A stretch of 64,000 nucleotides of DNA from Amycolatopsis sp. WQ 127309 (GTDB lineage: Bacteria > Actinomycetota > Actinomycetes > Mycobacteriales > Pseudonocardiaceae): positions 4,030,001 to 4,094,000 of the forward strand of contig NZ_CP095481.1 of the NCBI RefSeq assembly GCF_023023025.1. The letters run 5' to 3'. Position 1 is the stretch's first letter. Each line of letters starts with the position of its first letter. A model generated the notes under the pieces. The model did not search any database, was not told where the DNA came from, and worked only from the letters and a program-made list of their open reading frames with translations. Position numbers and translations under genes: made by a program. Shown here piece after piece: positions 34,693 through 44,426 of the stretch.

Positions 34693-35856
34693 TCAGCGGG
34701 TGGGCCAGTGCCAAGACGGACGGTCCAGCCGTCCCTGGCCCACCAGTTTCGTCTCGCCGTAGTCCTTCTCCAGCTCCACCTCGCCCACCTCCGCGATCGC
34801 CGACAGTGCACGGATCAACGGCTGGGCGTGCGAGACCACCACCACCTGCATCTCCTTGGCGGCCGTCGCGATCAGGGTGGCCAAGGCCGGCAGCAGGTCC
34901 GGGTGGAGGCTCGTCTCCGGCTCGTTCAGGACCAGCAGTTCCGGCGGGCGCGGCGTGAGCAGCGCTGCCACCCACAGCAGGAACCGGAGCGTTCCGTCCG
35001 ACAGCTCCGCGGCTTCCAGCGGACGCAGCAGGCCGTGCTGGTGGAAGCGGACCGTGAACCGGCCGTCCGGGGCCGCCACCTCCAAGCGCGATCCCGGGAA
35101 CGCCTGGTCCACCACCTCGGCCAGTTCGGAAGTGCGGCCGATCTCGATGATCGTGCGCAACGCCGCCGCCAGGTCGGCGCCGTCGTGGGCCAGCACCGGG
35201 GTGCGCGTGCCGATGTGGGACTGGCGCGCGGGCGCCAGCGCGTCCGTGCGGAAGTGGTCGTAGAAGCGCCACGACCGGATCCGCTCGCGCACCACCAGCA
35301 GCTCCGGGCACGCGCGCGGGTCGGCGAACTCGCTCAGCATGCTGTCCGTCATGCGGATCTTGAACCGATCGGCACCCCAGCCGCCCGACGCCACCCGCGT
35401 GCGGACCATCGGGCCGCCGCGGTCCGCGAGCAAGGTGGCCGGGCGCAGGACCGGGCCGGACCACACCACTTCCCGCTTGAACTCCGGGTCCAGGTTGAAC
35501 ATCGTCTCCCCGGCCACCGGCATGCCCAGGTCCAGCGCGTAGCCGAAGTCGTCACCCGCGAACCCGAGCCGCAGCCCGACCGGCTTCGTGCGTTTCGTGC
35601 CCTGGACCGGCGTGCGCCCTTCGCGCACCGACCGCCCGATCGTCTCCGGGCCGGCCCACAACGTCGACGGCAGCCCGCCCTCGCGGGCCAGCGCCGCCAC
35701 GGCGCCGTTGCGGGACGCGTCCGCCAGCAGCCGCAGCGCCCGGTACAGGCTCGACTTGCCGCTGCCGTTCGGCCCGGTGACGACGGTCAGCCCGGACAGC
35801 GGCAGCACCAGGTCGCGCAGCGAGCGGTAGTTCTCGACGGCGAGCGTGGTCAACAT
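34693..35856 (-). CDS. AAA-family ATPase (RecF/SMC-like, AAA_21)
   Basis: A 387-residue stand-alone ATPase: Walker A GPNGSGKSS near residue 29 after VENYRSL, signature-like ELSDGTLRFL, Walker B LLVLNEPETSLHPDL and a switch histidine in VVVVSHAQPLI. This is the OLD/RecF-like architecture without a TOPRIM nuclease domain. Such ATPases occur in DNA repair and in defence systems, but no nuclease or partner gene lies next to it, so no role can be assigned. Its 3' end meets the 21-bp repeat array. Confidence 0.85.
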   Translation of the reverse strand: MLTTLAVENYRSLRDLVLPLSGLTVVTGPNGSGKSSLYRALRLLADASRNGAVAALAREGGLPSTLWAGPETIGRSVREGRTPVQGTKRTKPVGLRLGFAGDDFGYALDLGMPVAGETMFNLDPEFKREVVWSGPVLRPATLLADRGGPMVRTRVASGGWGADRFKIRMTDSMLSEFADPRACPELLVVRERIRSWRFYDHFRTDALAPARQSHIGTRTPVLAHDGADLAAALRTIIEIGRTSELAEVVDQAFPGSRLEVAAPDGRFTVRFHQHGLLRPLEAAELSDGTLRFLLWVAALLTPRPPELLVLNEPETSLHPDLLPALATLIATAAKEMQVVVVSHAQPLIRALSAIAEVGEVELEKDYGETKLVGQGRLDRPSWHWPTR

Positions 35857-35920
35857 GCCCCGAACCTAACCGCCACCCCCGACAGTCCGAGATTCGTCTG
35901 ATCTCTGTCCGACGCGGCCG

Positions 35921-35975
35921 TTGACATTCGTGAACTCCAACAGCCAGAATCTCCAGTCGTAGATCCTATAGGATC
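35921..35975 (+). promoter_or_regulatory. Promoter and operator of the GH27-ABC-GH95 operon
   Basis: A consensus -35 TTGACA (35921-35926) is followed, 18 bp on, by CAGAAT (35945-35950). The 14-bp perfect palindrome GATCCTATAGGATC (35962-35975) sits just after the predicted transcript start. It is the expected kind of site for the FadR-type GntR regulator encoded at the end of this operon. Confidence 0.6.
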
Positions 35976-36035
35976 CACGGTTCAGCCGAAACGAGCTGTG
36001 GTCCTCCGATGTCTGCAGACCTCAAAGGAGTGGTC

Positions 36036-38024
36036 ATGGCCGCACGCGGCAGACGGGCACTGGGTGCCCTCGCCGGACTGATGGTGACCGCGGGCCTGCT
36101 CACGGCCCCCACCGCGGACGCCCAGCCGGAAGCGCCGAAGCCGGTGGCGCAGAAGCCCTACATGGGCTGGAGCAGCTGGAGCCTCGAGTCGACGAACTAC
36201 CCCGGCGTCAACCCGGCCGGCCCGGCCAGCTGGCTCACCGAAAAGCACGTCCTGCAGCAGGCGGACGTCCTCGCCGCGAAGTTCAAGCAGCACGGCTACA
36301 CCTACGTCAACATCGACGCCGGCTGGTCGAACTCCTTCGACCAGTACGCCCGCCCGGTGGTCAACCCGGCGACCTTCCCGGACGGCATGGCCTACGTCGC
36401 CGACTACGTCCACAAGAAGGGCCTCAAGCTGGGCTCGTACCTGGCGTTCGGCCTGGACCTCAAGGCCTACAACGACGGCAACTCGCCGATCGCGGGCACC
36501 ACGAACTGCCACACCAAAGACCTCGTCTACCCGGACCTGCGCAAGACCAACGGCTGGGACTCCGCCTACAAGATCGACTTCACGAACCCGTGCGCCCAGT
36601 CCTACGTGGACTCGGTGGCGCGGCTGCTGGCCGGCTGGGGCGTCGACTTCCTCAAGCTCGACGGCGTCGGACCCGGCTCCTTCAAGGGCGGCCCGAACTA
36701 CACCAACACCACCGACGTCGAGGCCTGGCACCAGGCCATCGCCAAGACCGGCCGCCCGATGGAGTTCGTCGTCTCCTGGGCGCTGAGCCACCGCCAGGCC
36801 GACGTCTGGAAGGCGAACACGAACGGCTGGCGCGTCGACACGGACGTCGAGTGCTACTGCGACACCCTCGTGACCTGGAACAACTCGGTCAAGCAGCGCT
36901 GGAACGACGTCGTGCAGTGGATCCCCGACGCCGGCCCCGGCCACTGGAACAACCTCGACTCCCTCGACGTCGGCAGCGGCAAGATGGACGGCCTCACCGA
37001 GGCCGAGCGCCAGAGCTACATGACGCTGTGGGCGATCGAAGCCGCGCCGCTCTACATCGGTGACGACCTGACCCAGCTCGACGACTACGGCGTCAAGCTC
37101 CTGACCAACGACGAGGTCATCGCCGTCAACCAGGCCGGGATCCCGGCCAAGCCGGTGAGCCAGACGAGTGACCAGCAGGTCTGGTCGAACCGCAACGCCG
37201 ACGGCAGCTACACGGTCGCGCTGTTCAACCTGGCCGCGACGCCCGCCCGCGTCACCGCGGACCTCGCGCAGCTCGGCATCACCGGCCCGGTCCAGATCCG
37301 CGACCTCTGGTCCCACCAGGACAGCACCGCTTCCGCCGACCTGCCGGTGCACGGCTCGCGCCTGCTGAAGGTCACCCCGCGCGACCGCGACGTGCTGCAG
37401 GCGCCGGGTGTCGTGCACGCCACCGGCGTCACCGGCACCAGTGTCTCGCTGGCCTGGGACGCGTCGAAGGGCGCGCAGAACTACGACGTCTTCGCGAACG
37501 GTCGCAAGATGACGTCCACCAACACCGCCAACGCGACCGTCGCCGGGCTCAAGCCGTCGACCGCGTACGACTTCACGGTCGTGGCGAACCAGCGGAACGG
37601 CCGCCCGTCCGCGCTCAGCAAGAAGTACTCCCTGACGACACCGACAGTCGACGGCCCGAAGACGTACGAGGCGGAGAACGGCACCCCGCAAGGCGGTGCG
37701 ACCGTCTACGACTGTGCGTGCTCGGGCGGCAAGAAGGTCGGCTACCTCGGCGGCAGCGGCTACGTCGTGCTGCCGGCGGTGACCGTGCCCCAGGCCGGCG
37801 TCTACCTGCTGGAGCTGTCCTATGTGGATGGCGACTCCAGCCGGACCGGCATCGTGACGATCAACGGGACGTCGTTCCCGCTGCCCGTCGCCGGGAGCAA
37901 CGACGACGACTGGAACACGCCGCAGAGCACGACCGTCCAGGTCTGGCTGCAGGCCGGGGCCAACACGGTCCAGATCGGCAACCAGGCCGGGTACGTCTAC
38001 GACGTCGACAAGATCACCGTCTAG
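36036..38024 (+). CDS. Secreted GH27 alpha-galactosidase with Fn3 and CBM35 domains
   Basis: A 662-residue secreted enzyme. ATG 36036 is chosen because AAAGGAG lies five bases upstream; an in-frame ATG at 36009 has none. The signal peptide is cleaved near ADAQPE. The GH27 barrel has KPYMGWSSWS, the nucleophile D209 in FLKLDGVG and the acid/base D270 in WRVDTD. A C-terminal beta domain, an Fn3 domain (about 460-545) and a CBM35-like module (about 550-662, YEAENGTPQGGATV) follow. GH27 includes alpha-galactosidases and beta-L-arabinopyranosidases. It heads an operon of transport and cytoplasmic enzymes and would release galactose side groups outside the cell. Confidence 0.92.
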   Translation: MAARGRRALGALAGLMVTAGLLTAPTADAQPEAPKPVAQKPYMGWSSWSLESTNYPGVNPAGPASWLTEKHVLQQADVLAAKFKQHGYTYVNIDAGWSNSFDQYARPVVNPATFPDGMAYVADYVHKKGLKLGSYLAFGLDLKAYNDGNSPIAGTTNCHTKDLVYPDLRKTNGWDSAYKIDFTNPCAQSYVDSVARLLAGWGVDFLKLDGVGPGSFKGGPNYTNTTDVEAWHQAIAKTGRPMEFVVSWALSHRQADVWKANTNGWRVDTDVECYCDTLVTWNNSVKQRWNDVVQWIPDAGPGHWNNLDSLDVGSGKMDGLTEAERQSYMTLWAIEAAPLYIGDDLTQLDDYGVKLLTNDEVIAVNQAGIPAKPVSQTSDQQVWSNRNADGSYTVALFNLAATPARVTADLAQLGITGPVQIRDLWSHQDSTASADLPVHGSRLLKVTPRDRDVLQAPGVVHATGVTGTSVSLAWDASKGAQNYDVFANGRKMTSTNTANATVAGLKPSTAYDFTVVANQRNGRPSALSKKYSLTTPTVDGPKTYEAENGTPQGGATVYDCACSGGKKVGYLGGSGYVVLPAVTVPQAGVYLLELSYVDGDSSRTGIVTINGTSFPLPVAGSNDDDWNTPQSTTVQVWLQAGANTVQIGNQAGYVYDVDKITV

Positions 38025-38905
38025 TGGGGTCGGTCGCCCACCGGCGGGACGCGCCGATCGCGTGGCTGCTCATCAGCCCCGCGCTCGCCGGGTTCGCCGT
38101 GTTCTTCGCCTACCCGACCCTGCGCGGGCTGTACCTGAGCTTCACCGAGTTCCACGTCCTGTCCGAGCCGCGCTGGATCGGCCTGGGCAACTTCCGGGAA
38201 CTCTTCGGCGACGCCACGTTCTGGCACTCTCTGGTCGTCACGATCTACTTCGTGACGGTCTCGGTGGTGCTGGGCATCCTGGTTTCCCTGGTGACGGCGG
38301 TGATCCTGCACCGGCTCGCGGTGTCGGCCACCGTCCGCGGGCTGCTGATCCTGCCGTTCCTCATCTCCGGCGTCGTCACCGCGCTGGTCTGGTCGTGGAT
38401 GCTCGACCCGCAGCTCGGCATCGTCAACGTCGTCGTCACGAAGCTCACCGGCGAACCGGTGCTGTTCTTCGGTTCCGGTGGCTGGGCGGTGCCGACGCTG
38501 GCCGGGCTCAACGTCTGGAAGTCCATGGGCTACAACGCGGTCCTGATCTTCGCCGGGCTGCAGACCATCCCGGCGACGATCTACGAGGCCGGCCGGATCG
38601 ACGGCGCGAGCGAGCTGCAGATGTTCCGCCGGCTCACCGTACCGCTGCTGCGGCCGATCCTCGTGATGGTCGTGGTGCTGACGGTGATCAGCTCGTTCCA
38701 GATCTTCGACATCGTGCAGGTGACGACCAAGGGCGGGCCGGCGGACGCGTCGAAGGTGCTGCAGATGTACATCTACGACAAGGCGTTCGGCCAGTTCGAC
38801 TTCGGTTACGCCGCGACCATGTCGCTCGCGTTGTTCGTGCTGCTGGCCGCCGTCACCTTCGCCCAGCTCCGGATGGCTCGCGCGGGCGAGTCCGACACCG
38901 ACTAG
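38024..38905 (+). CDS. Carbohydrate ABC permease, MalF type
   Basis: A 293-residue permease with about six membrane helices and the EAA loop motif EAGRIDGASELQMFRRLTVPLL. The GTG start at 38024 overlaps the GH27 stop (TAGTG), so the genes are coupled. With the next permease and the lipoprotein at 43050 it forms a CUT1-type oligosaccharide importer. Confidence 0.92.
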   Translation: MGSVAHRRDAPIAWLLISPALAGFAVFFAYPTLRGLYLSFTEFHVLSEPRWIGLGNFRELFGDATFWHSLVVTIYFVTVSVVLGILVSLVTAVILHRLAVSATVRGLLILPFLISGVVTALVWSWMLDPQLGIVNVVVTKLTGEPVLFFGSGGWAVPTLAGLNVWKSMGYNAVLIFAGLQTIPATIYEAGRIDGASELQMFRRLTVPLLRPILVMVVVLTVISSFQIFDIVQVTTKGGPADASKVLQMYIYDKAFGQFDFGYAATMSLALFVLLAAVTFAQLRMARAGESDTD

Positions 38906-38913
38906 GAGGGTTC

Positions 38914-39795
38914 GTGCGCAGACGGTTGTCCCCGGGCCGGCTCGTCGCCTGGGCGTACCTCGTGATCGTCCTGGCGGTGACGATCTTCCCGTTCTACTGG
39001 ATCGTCCGGACGGCGCTGTCGAACAACTACGCGATGGCGACGGACCCGTCGTCGCTGGTCCCGGTCGACTTCACGCTGGGCGCGTTCAAGCGCGCGCTCG
39101 GCCTGGCGTCCCCGGCCGAGGCCGCCGCACAGGGCGGGTCGGCCGCGTCGATCGACCTGCTGTCGGCGCTGCGGAACTCGATCGTCTACGCGGTGCTGCT
39201 CACCGTCTGCACGGTGTTCTTCTCCGCGCTGGCCGCGTTCGCGTTCTCGCGGCTGCGGTGGAAGGGGCGCAACGCGCTGTTCGCGGTGCTGCTGACCGCG
39301 CTGATGGTGCCGCAGGTGCTGACGCTGCTGCCGAACTTCGTGCTGATCAAGGACCTCGGGCTGCTCAACAGCTTCGGCGGGATGATCCTGCCGACGGCGT
39401 TCTTCTCCGCGTTCAACATCTTCTTCCTGCGCCAGTTCATGCTCGGCCTCAGCACCGAGATCGAGGAAGCCGCGATCATCGACGGCGCCGGCCCGCTGCG
39501 CGTCTGCTTCCGGATCGTGCTCCCGATGAGCGCCGCCCCGATCGCGACGCTGGGCCTGCTGACGTTCATCAACACCTGGAACGACTACCTGTGGCCGCTG
39601 CTGGTCACCAACGACGACACCGTCCGTCCGCTGACGCTGGCGCTCGCGGTGTTCAAGCAGTCCTCGCCGCAGGCGGCGCTGGACTGGGCCGGCCTGATGG
39701 CCGCCACGCTCGTCGCCGCGCTCCCGATGCTGCTGCTGTTCGTGGCGTTCGGCCGCCGGCTCGTCAATTCCATCGGCTTCACGGGGTTGAAATGA
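38914..39795 (+). CDS. Carbohydrate ABC permease, MalG type
   Basis: A 293-residue permease with six predicted helices and the EAA motif EEAAIIDGAGPLRVCFRIVLP. GTG start 38914 has AGGAGGG only three to four bases upstream. It contains a short Ala/Gly/Ser-rich insertion (SPAEAAAQGGSAAS) in the first external loop. Its stop overlaps the GH95 start (ATGA). No ATPase gene is present in the operon; such importers in actinobacteria often share a common MsiK-type ATPase encoded elsewhere. Confidence 0.92.
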   Translation: MRRRLSPGRLVAWAYLVIVLAVTIFPFYWIVRTALSNNYAMATDPSSLVPVDFTLGAFKRALGLASPAEAAAQGGSAASIDLLSALRNSIVYAVLLTVCTVFFSALAAFAFSRLRWKGRNALFAVLLTALMVPQVLTLLPNFVLIKDLGLLNSFGGMILPTAFFSAFNIFFLRQFMLGLSTEIEEAAIIDGAGPLRVCFRIVLPMSAAPIATLGLLTFINTWNDYLWPLLVTNDDTVRPLTLALAVFKQSSPQAALDWAGLMAATLVAALPMLLLFVAFGRRLVNSIGFTGLK

Positions 39796-42077
39796 CGGAT
39801 CTCCTGCTCTCCTGGCCGCACCCGGCCGCGGAATGGACCGAGGCGATGCCGGTCGGCAACGGCCGGCTCGGCGCGATGGTCTTCGGCGGCGCCGGGTGCA
39901 CGCGGATCCAGGTCAACGACGCCACCGTCTGGTCCGGCACGCCGAACGGTCCCGCGTCTGCTTTGAAGGACATCGACGCCGGACCGGACCAGCTCGCCAA
40001 GGTGCGCGAAGCCGTGTTCGCGAAGGACTTCCGGCGCGCCGAAGCCCTCCTGATGGCGTTCGAAGGGCCGTACAGCCAGGAGTTCCTGCCGTACGTCGAC
40101 CTCTGGCTGACGCTGCCCGAAGGGACGTCCCACGGCCGGACGCTCAACCTCGACAACGGCGTCGCCACCGAGCGGCTCACCATCGGCGGCCACGACGTCG
40201 AACGCACGACCTGGGTGAGCCGTCCCGCGCAAGCTCTGTGCATCGGACTGTCCGGCGCGATCGATGTTGAAGTCGATGTGTCGACACCGCTGCGGGAGGT
40301 TTCGCGAGACGGCCTCGACCTGGGCATCGAGATCCCGATCGACGGCGCACCCAGGCACGAACCGCAGGTGGAAGAGCCACTGCGGTACGGGACCGTCGAG
40401 GGGTACGACCCGTTCGCCGCGGTGTCCGTCCGGGTCGCCCGGACGGAAACCGGCGTCCTGATCGTCCTGGCCAGCTCGACCAGCGCGTACGACGCCTGGA
40501 TCGGCGACCGCCAGCACACGCGCGACGAACACCGCCGACGTGCTGCGGTCCTCGCCGAGCAGGCGATCGAGACCGGGACGGCGGAGCTGCGACGCGCGCA
40601 CGAGGCCGACCTGCGCCCGCTGCTGAGCGCGTCCTCGCTCAGGATCGGCGAGCGCCGCGGCGGCGCCCACGACGTCGCCGAACTGCTGTCCGGAAAGGAC
40701 GAGCAGCTCACCGCCACCGTCCTGTTCCAGTACGGCCGTTACCTCCTGGCCGGCGCGTCCCGGCCGGGCACGCCGCCCGCGAACCTGCAGGGCATCTGGA
40801 ACGACGACCTCCGTCCGGCCTGGTCGTCCAACTACACGGTCAACATCAACACCCAGATGAACTACTGGGGCGCCGAGACGACCGGGCTCGGCGAATGCCA
40901 CCTCCCGCTGTTCGACCTGCTCGGCAAGCTCGCGGTCACCGGCGCCGACGTCGCGCGCGAACTGTACGGCGCCCGCGGCTGGGTCACCCACCACAACACC
41001 GACCCGTGGGGCTGGGCGCTGCCGGCCGGCATGGGGCACGGCAACCCGTCGTGGGCGCTCTGGCAGCTGGGCGGCGCGTGGCTGGTCCAGCACGCCTGGG
41101 AGCACTGGGACTTCACCCGCGACCGCGCGTTCCTCGAGAAGACGGCGTGGCCGTTGCTGCGCGGGTGCGCCGAGTTCTGCCTGGACTGGCTGGTCGAACG
41201 AGACGGCTTCCTGGAGACGTGCCCATCGACGTCCCCGGAGAACCTCTTCCTCTCCGAAGCCGGGACGAAGGAGTCGCTGACGTACTCGGTGACGATGGAC
41301 ATCGCGCTGATCCGCGCGGTGTTCGAGCGTTGCCTCGCCGCGGCGGACGCGCTCGACGTCCACGATCCGTTGTGCGCCGAGATCGCCCTCGCCCTGCCGC
41401 GCCTGCGTCCGCTGGCGATCACGGAAGGCGGCTGGCTGCAGGAATGGGCCGAGGACTTCCCGGAGGACGATCCGGCGCACCGGCACATGTCCCAGATGGT
41501 CGCGCTCTACCCGCTCGGGCAGATCGACGCCGTCGCGACACCAGCCCTCGCCGAGGCTGCGCGAGTGCTGCTCGAACGCCGTGGACCAGGGGCGATGGGC
41601 TGGTCGTGGGCCTGGAAGATCGCGTTGCGCGCGCGGCTCGGCGACGGCGAGACCGCGCGGAAGCTGCTCGGCGAGGCGTCGCAGCCGTTCACCGGCGACC
41701 GCCACCGTGACGCCCCGGTCGACGGCTCCGAGTGGGGCGGGCTGCTGCCCAACCTGTTCAGCACGCACCCGCCGTTCCAGATCGACGGCACCTACGGCTT
41801 CCCCGCCGGGCTCGCGGAACTGGTGCTGCAGAGCCAGAACGACGTCGTGACGCTGCTCCCGGCGCGGCCCGCGGAGTGGGCGAACGGCGAGGCGCGGGGG
41901 CTGCGCTGCCGCGGTGGGCTCGCGGTGGACCTCGAATGGCGCGAAGGTGAGCTGGTCTACGCCGTGCTGCGGCGGCTGTCCGGCGACCCGGCCGACGTGG
42001 TGCGCGTGCGCTACCGCGGCCGGGAGACCGAGCTGCGGCTGCGGGCCGGCGAGTCCACCGTCCTGAAAGGACTCTGA
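39792..42077 (+). CDS. Cytoplasmic GH95 glycosidase (alpha-L-fucosidase/alpha-L-galactosidase type)
   Basis: A 761-residue enzyme without a signal peptide, so it acts on imported oligosaccharide. The GH95 signature is complete: NLQGIWNDDLRPAWSSNYT leading to N351 and N353 in NINTQ, acid E483 in STSPEN, and D665 in FQIDGTYG. These correspond to the catalytic Glu, Asn pair and Asp of the bifidobacterial AfcA enzyme. GH95 cleaves alpha-1,2-L-fucose or related alpha-L-galactose. The start overlaps the permease stop and its own stop overlaps the esterase start (TGATG). Confidence 0.92.
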   Translation: MTDLLLSWPHPAAEWTEAMPVGNGRLGAMVFGGAGCTRIQVNDATVWSGTPNGPASALKDIDAGPDQLAKVREAVFAKDFRRAEALLMAFEGPYSQEFLPYVDLWLTLPEGTSHGRTLNLDNGVATERLTIGGHDVERTTWVSRPAQALCIGLSGAIDVEVDVSTPLREVSRDGLDLGIEIPIDGAPRHEPQVEEPLRYGTVEGYDPFAAVSVRVARTETGVLIVLASSTSAYDAWIGDRQHTRDEHRRRAAVLAEQAIETGTAELRRAHEADLRPLLSASSLRIGERRGGAHDVAELLSGKDEQLTATVLFQYGRYLLAGASRPGTPPANLQGIWNDDLRPAWSSNYTVNINTQMNYWGAETTGLGECHLPLFDLLGKLAVTGADVARELYGARGWVTHHNTDPWGWALPAGMGHGNPSWALWQLGGAWLVQHAWEHWDFTRDRAFLEKTAWPLLRGCAEFCLDWLVERDGFLETCPSTSPENLFLSEAGTKESLTYSVTMDIALIRAVFERCLAAADALDVHDPLCAEIALALPRLRPLAITEGGWLQEWAEDFPEDDPAHRHMSQMVALYPLGQIDAVATPALAEAARVLLERRGPGAMGWSWAWKIALRARLGDGETARKLLGEASQPFTGDRHRDAPVDGSEWGGLLPNLFSTHPPFQIDGTYGFPAGLAELVLQSQNDVVTLLPARPAEWANGEARGLRCRGGLAVDLEWREGELVYAVLRRLSGDPADVVRVRYRGRETELRLRAGESTVLKGL

Positions 42078-43027
42078 TGCTCACCGACCTCGGTCTCGCC
42101 GCGCTGTGGGAGTACCGCAGCGACTACGCCGCCCCCGCCGACTTCGACGAGTTCTGGACGTCGACCCTCGACGACGCCCGCGACCACGACCTGGCCCTGA
42201 AAGTGACGCCGGTCGAGACGCCGTTGCGGACCCTCGACGTCTTCGACGTGCAGTTCGCCGGCTTCGGCGGCCACCCGGTCCGCGCCTGGCTGCGGCTGCC
42301 GCGCGGCATCGAGGGCCCGCGGCCCGCGATCGTCCAGTTCCACGGCTACGGCGGCAGCCGGGGGAGCGCGCTGCAGGAGCTGACCTGGGCGTCCGCCGGG
42401 TACGCGCACCTGCAGGTCGACGTCCGCGGCCAGGGCGGCGTGACCCCCGACCCGGTCGGCAGCGGACCCGCGTACCCCGGCCACCTGACGCGCGGCATCG
42501 ACAGCCGCGAAACCTACGTCTACCGGCGGATCTTCGCCGACGCGGCCCGCGCGGTGGACGCTGTGCGCGCCCTCGACGCCGTCGACCCGGCGCGGGTCGC
42601 GGTGCTCGGCAACAGCCAGGGCGGCGGCATCGCGCTGGCCGCGGCGGCGCTGGTCCCGGACGTCGCCGCGCTGCACGCCCAAGCGCCGTTCCTCTGCGAC
42701 TTCCGGCGAGCGAGCCTGATCGCGGGGGAGCGGCCGTACGTCGAGCTGACGCGGTACCTGGCCGACAAGCGGGACGCCGTCGCGCGGACGTTCGAGGTGC
42801 TGTCCTACTTCGACGGTGTCGGCTTCGCGGCCCGCGCGACCGCGCCCGCCTGGTTCTCCGCCGGGCTGATGGACGGGATCGTGCCGCCGTCCACGGTGTT
42901 CGGCGCCTACCACGCCTACAAGGGCCCGAAGCGGATCGGCGTCTGGGAATACAACGGCCACGACGCCGGCGGCGCGGACGACGTCCAGGCGGTACTCGAA
43001 GGGTTCCGGCCGATCCTGCGGCCATGA
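42077..43027 (+). CDS. CE7-family acetyl esterase
   Basis: A 316-residue alpha/beta hydrolase of the cephalosporin-C deacetylase/acetylxylan esterase family (CE7). Motifs RGQ (DVRGQGG) and GNSQGG carry the family signature and the nucleophile serine. The third family motif, His-Glu, is His-Asp here (NGHDAGG), keeping the catalytic His. The catalytic Asp is expected in the GLMDGIVPPS region. It has no signal peptide, so it would remove acetyl groups from imported oligosaccharides. Translation is coupled to GH95. Confidence 0.9.
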   Translation: MLTDLGLAALWEYRSDYAAPADFDEFWTSTLDDARDHDLALKVTPVETPLRTLDVFDVQFAGFGGHPVRAWLRLPRGIEGPRPAIVQFHGYGGSRGSALQELTWASAGYAHLQVDVRGQGGVTPDPVGSGPAYPGHLTRGIDSRETYVYRRIFADAARAVDAVRALDAVDPARVAVLGNSQGGGIALAAAALVPDVAALHAQAPFLCDFRRASLIAGERPYVELTRYLADKRDAVARTFEVLSYFDGVGFAARATAPAWFSAGLMDGIVPPSTVFGAYHAYKGPKRIGVWEYNGHDAGGADDVQAVLEGFRPILRP

Positions 43028-43049
43028 CCATCCACAATGGAGTGACAAG

Positions 43050-44396
43050 ATGAGAACTTTGGCGATCGGCCTGGTGGCGACGCTGGGTGCGCTGGTGGCC
43101 GCCTGTGGCGGCGGCTCGGCGAGCGGCAACGGGAACACCGTCAACTGGTGGACCTGGGACGACAAGCAGGCGGCGGCCTACCAGAGCTGCGCGTCCGCCG
43201 TCGAGAAGGCCAACCCGGGCACCACGGTGAAGATCACGCAGTACAACGTGGACGACTACTTCACCAAGCTGACCGCCGGGTTCGTCGCGGGCACCGCGCC
43301 CGACGCGTTCCAGAACAGCGTTCAGTACTTCCAGGCCTACGCCGCGCAGCACCAGCTGCTGCCGCTGGACGACCTCGTCGCCCGCGACAAGTTCGACCTC
43401 AAGCGGTTCTCCGTCGGCGTCGACTCGTGGAAGTTCACCGACGGCAAGCAGTACGCGCTGCCGCTCGACTGGTCCGCGACCGGGCTCTACTACAACGTCG
43501 ACACCATCACGAAAGCCGGTTACACCCCCGCAGACCTGGCGAAGCTGACCTGGAACCCGGACGACGGCGGGACGTTCGAGAAGGTCGCGGCGCACCTGAG
43601 CGTCGACAAGAACGGCGTCCGCGGCGACCAGCCGGGCTTCGACTCCGGCCACGTCGCCACCTTCGGCACCGGCCAGCTCGCCTCGCGGGACTTCATCGGC
43701 GAATCGACGTGGAGCTCGTTCGCAATGACCACCGGCTGGCGGCTGGCCGACAAGCAGACCTGGCCGGCGAAGTTCGGCTACGACGACCCGGTCTTCGCCA
43801 AGACCATGCGCTGGGTGCGGTCACTGGCCGACCGCGGGTTCTCCCCGAAGATCGGCACGTTCACCACCGGCGGCCAGGCGACGATCAGCGACACCGACCT
43901 GATCGGCTCGGGCAAGGTGGCGATGGAGACGGCCGGGTCGTGGACGGCCGGCACGTTCGCGAAGCTGCCCGGCGTCAAGGTCGGGATCGCGCCCACCGTG
44001 CTGGGGCCGTCCGGGAAGCGCGCGCTGCTGTCCAATTCGAACGGGAACAACATCTGGGCGGGCACGAAGAACCCGGACCTGACCTGGAAGTGGGTCTCGT
44101 ACATGGGTTCGCCGGACTGCCAGTCGGCCGCCGGCGCGAGCGGCACGTTCTTCCCGTCGATCCCGGCGTCGATGGACGCGGCGGCGACGGCGATGCAGGG
44201 CCAGGGCGTCGACCTGTCGGTGTTCACCACGATGATGAAGGACGGCTCGCTCGTCCCGGCCGTCGTCTACGGCAACGGCGCCGCCCTGCAGGACGCGGAA
44301 CGGCCGCTGTTCGAAGCGTACTTCGCGCACCAGCGCGACGACGACGTCTTCGCCGAGATGGCGCGGAAGAGCAGCCAGATCCTGGGCAAGCAGTAG
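43050..44396 (+). CDS. Carbohydrate-binding lipoprotein of the CUT1 importer
   Basis: A 448-residue extracellular solute-binding protein with lipobox LVAAC (Cys at about residue 19) and a Gly/Ser linker. The MalE-like fold begins VNWWTWDDKQAAAYQ and contains YALPLDWSATGLYYN. It delivers the oligosaccharide to the two permeases encoded upstream. GGAG lies eight bases before the ATG. Separation from the permease genes by two enzyme genes is unusual, but spacing (22 bp) keeps it in the operon. Confidence 0.92.
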   Translation: MRTLAIGLVATLGALVAACGGGSASGNGNTVNWWTWDDKQAAAYQSCASAVEKANPGTTVKITQYNVDDYFTKLTAGFVAGTAPDAFQNSVQYFQAYAAQHQLLPLDDLVARDKFDLKRFSVGVDSWKFTDGKQYALPLDWSATGLYYNVDTITKAGYTPADLAKLTWNPDDGGTFEKVAAHLSVDKNGVRGDQPGFDSGHVATFGTGQLASRDFIGESTWSSFAMTTGWRLADKQTWPAKFGYDDPVFAKTMRWVRSLADRGFSPKIGTFTTGGQATISDTDLIGSGKVAMETAGSWTAGTFAKLPGVKVGIAPTVLGPSGKRALLSNSNGNNIWAGTKNPDLTWKWVSYMGSPDCQSAAGASGTFFPSIPASMDAAATAMQGQGVDLSVFTTMMKDGSLVPAVVYGNGAALQDAERPLFEAYFAHQRDDDVFAEMARKSSQILGKQ

Positions 44397-44426
44397 CCTG
44401 TAGTCACCGACGATGAGGGAGTCAGG

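Noticed and set aside
34271..35464. Frame with repeated VYREGRF heptads
   Set aside because: It is an out-of-phase reading of the AAA ATPase gene running into the 21-bp repeats. Heptads arise because 21 bp is seven codons; every frame stays open.
34693..35856. Anti-phage defence system (OLD/RecF-like ATPase)
   Set aside because: The ATPase stands alone with no nuclease, helicase or toxin partner, so a defence role has no support here.
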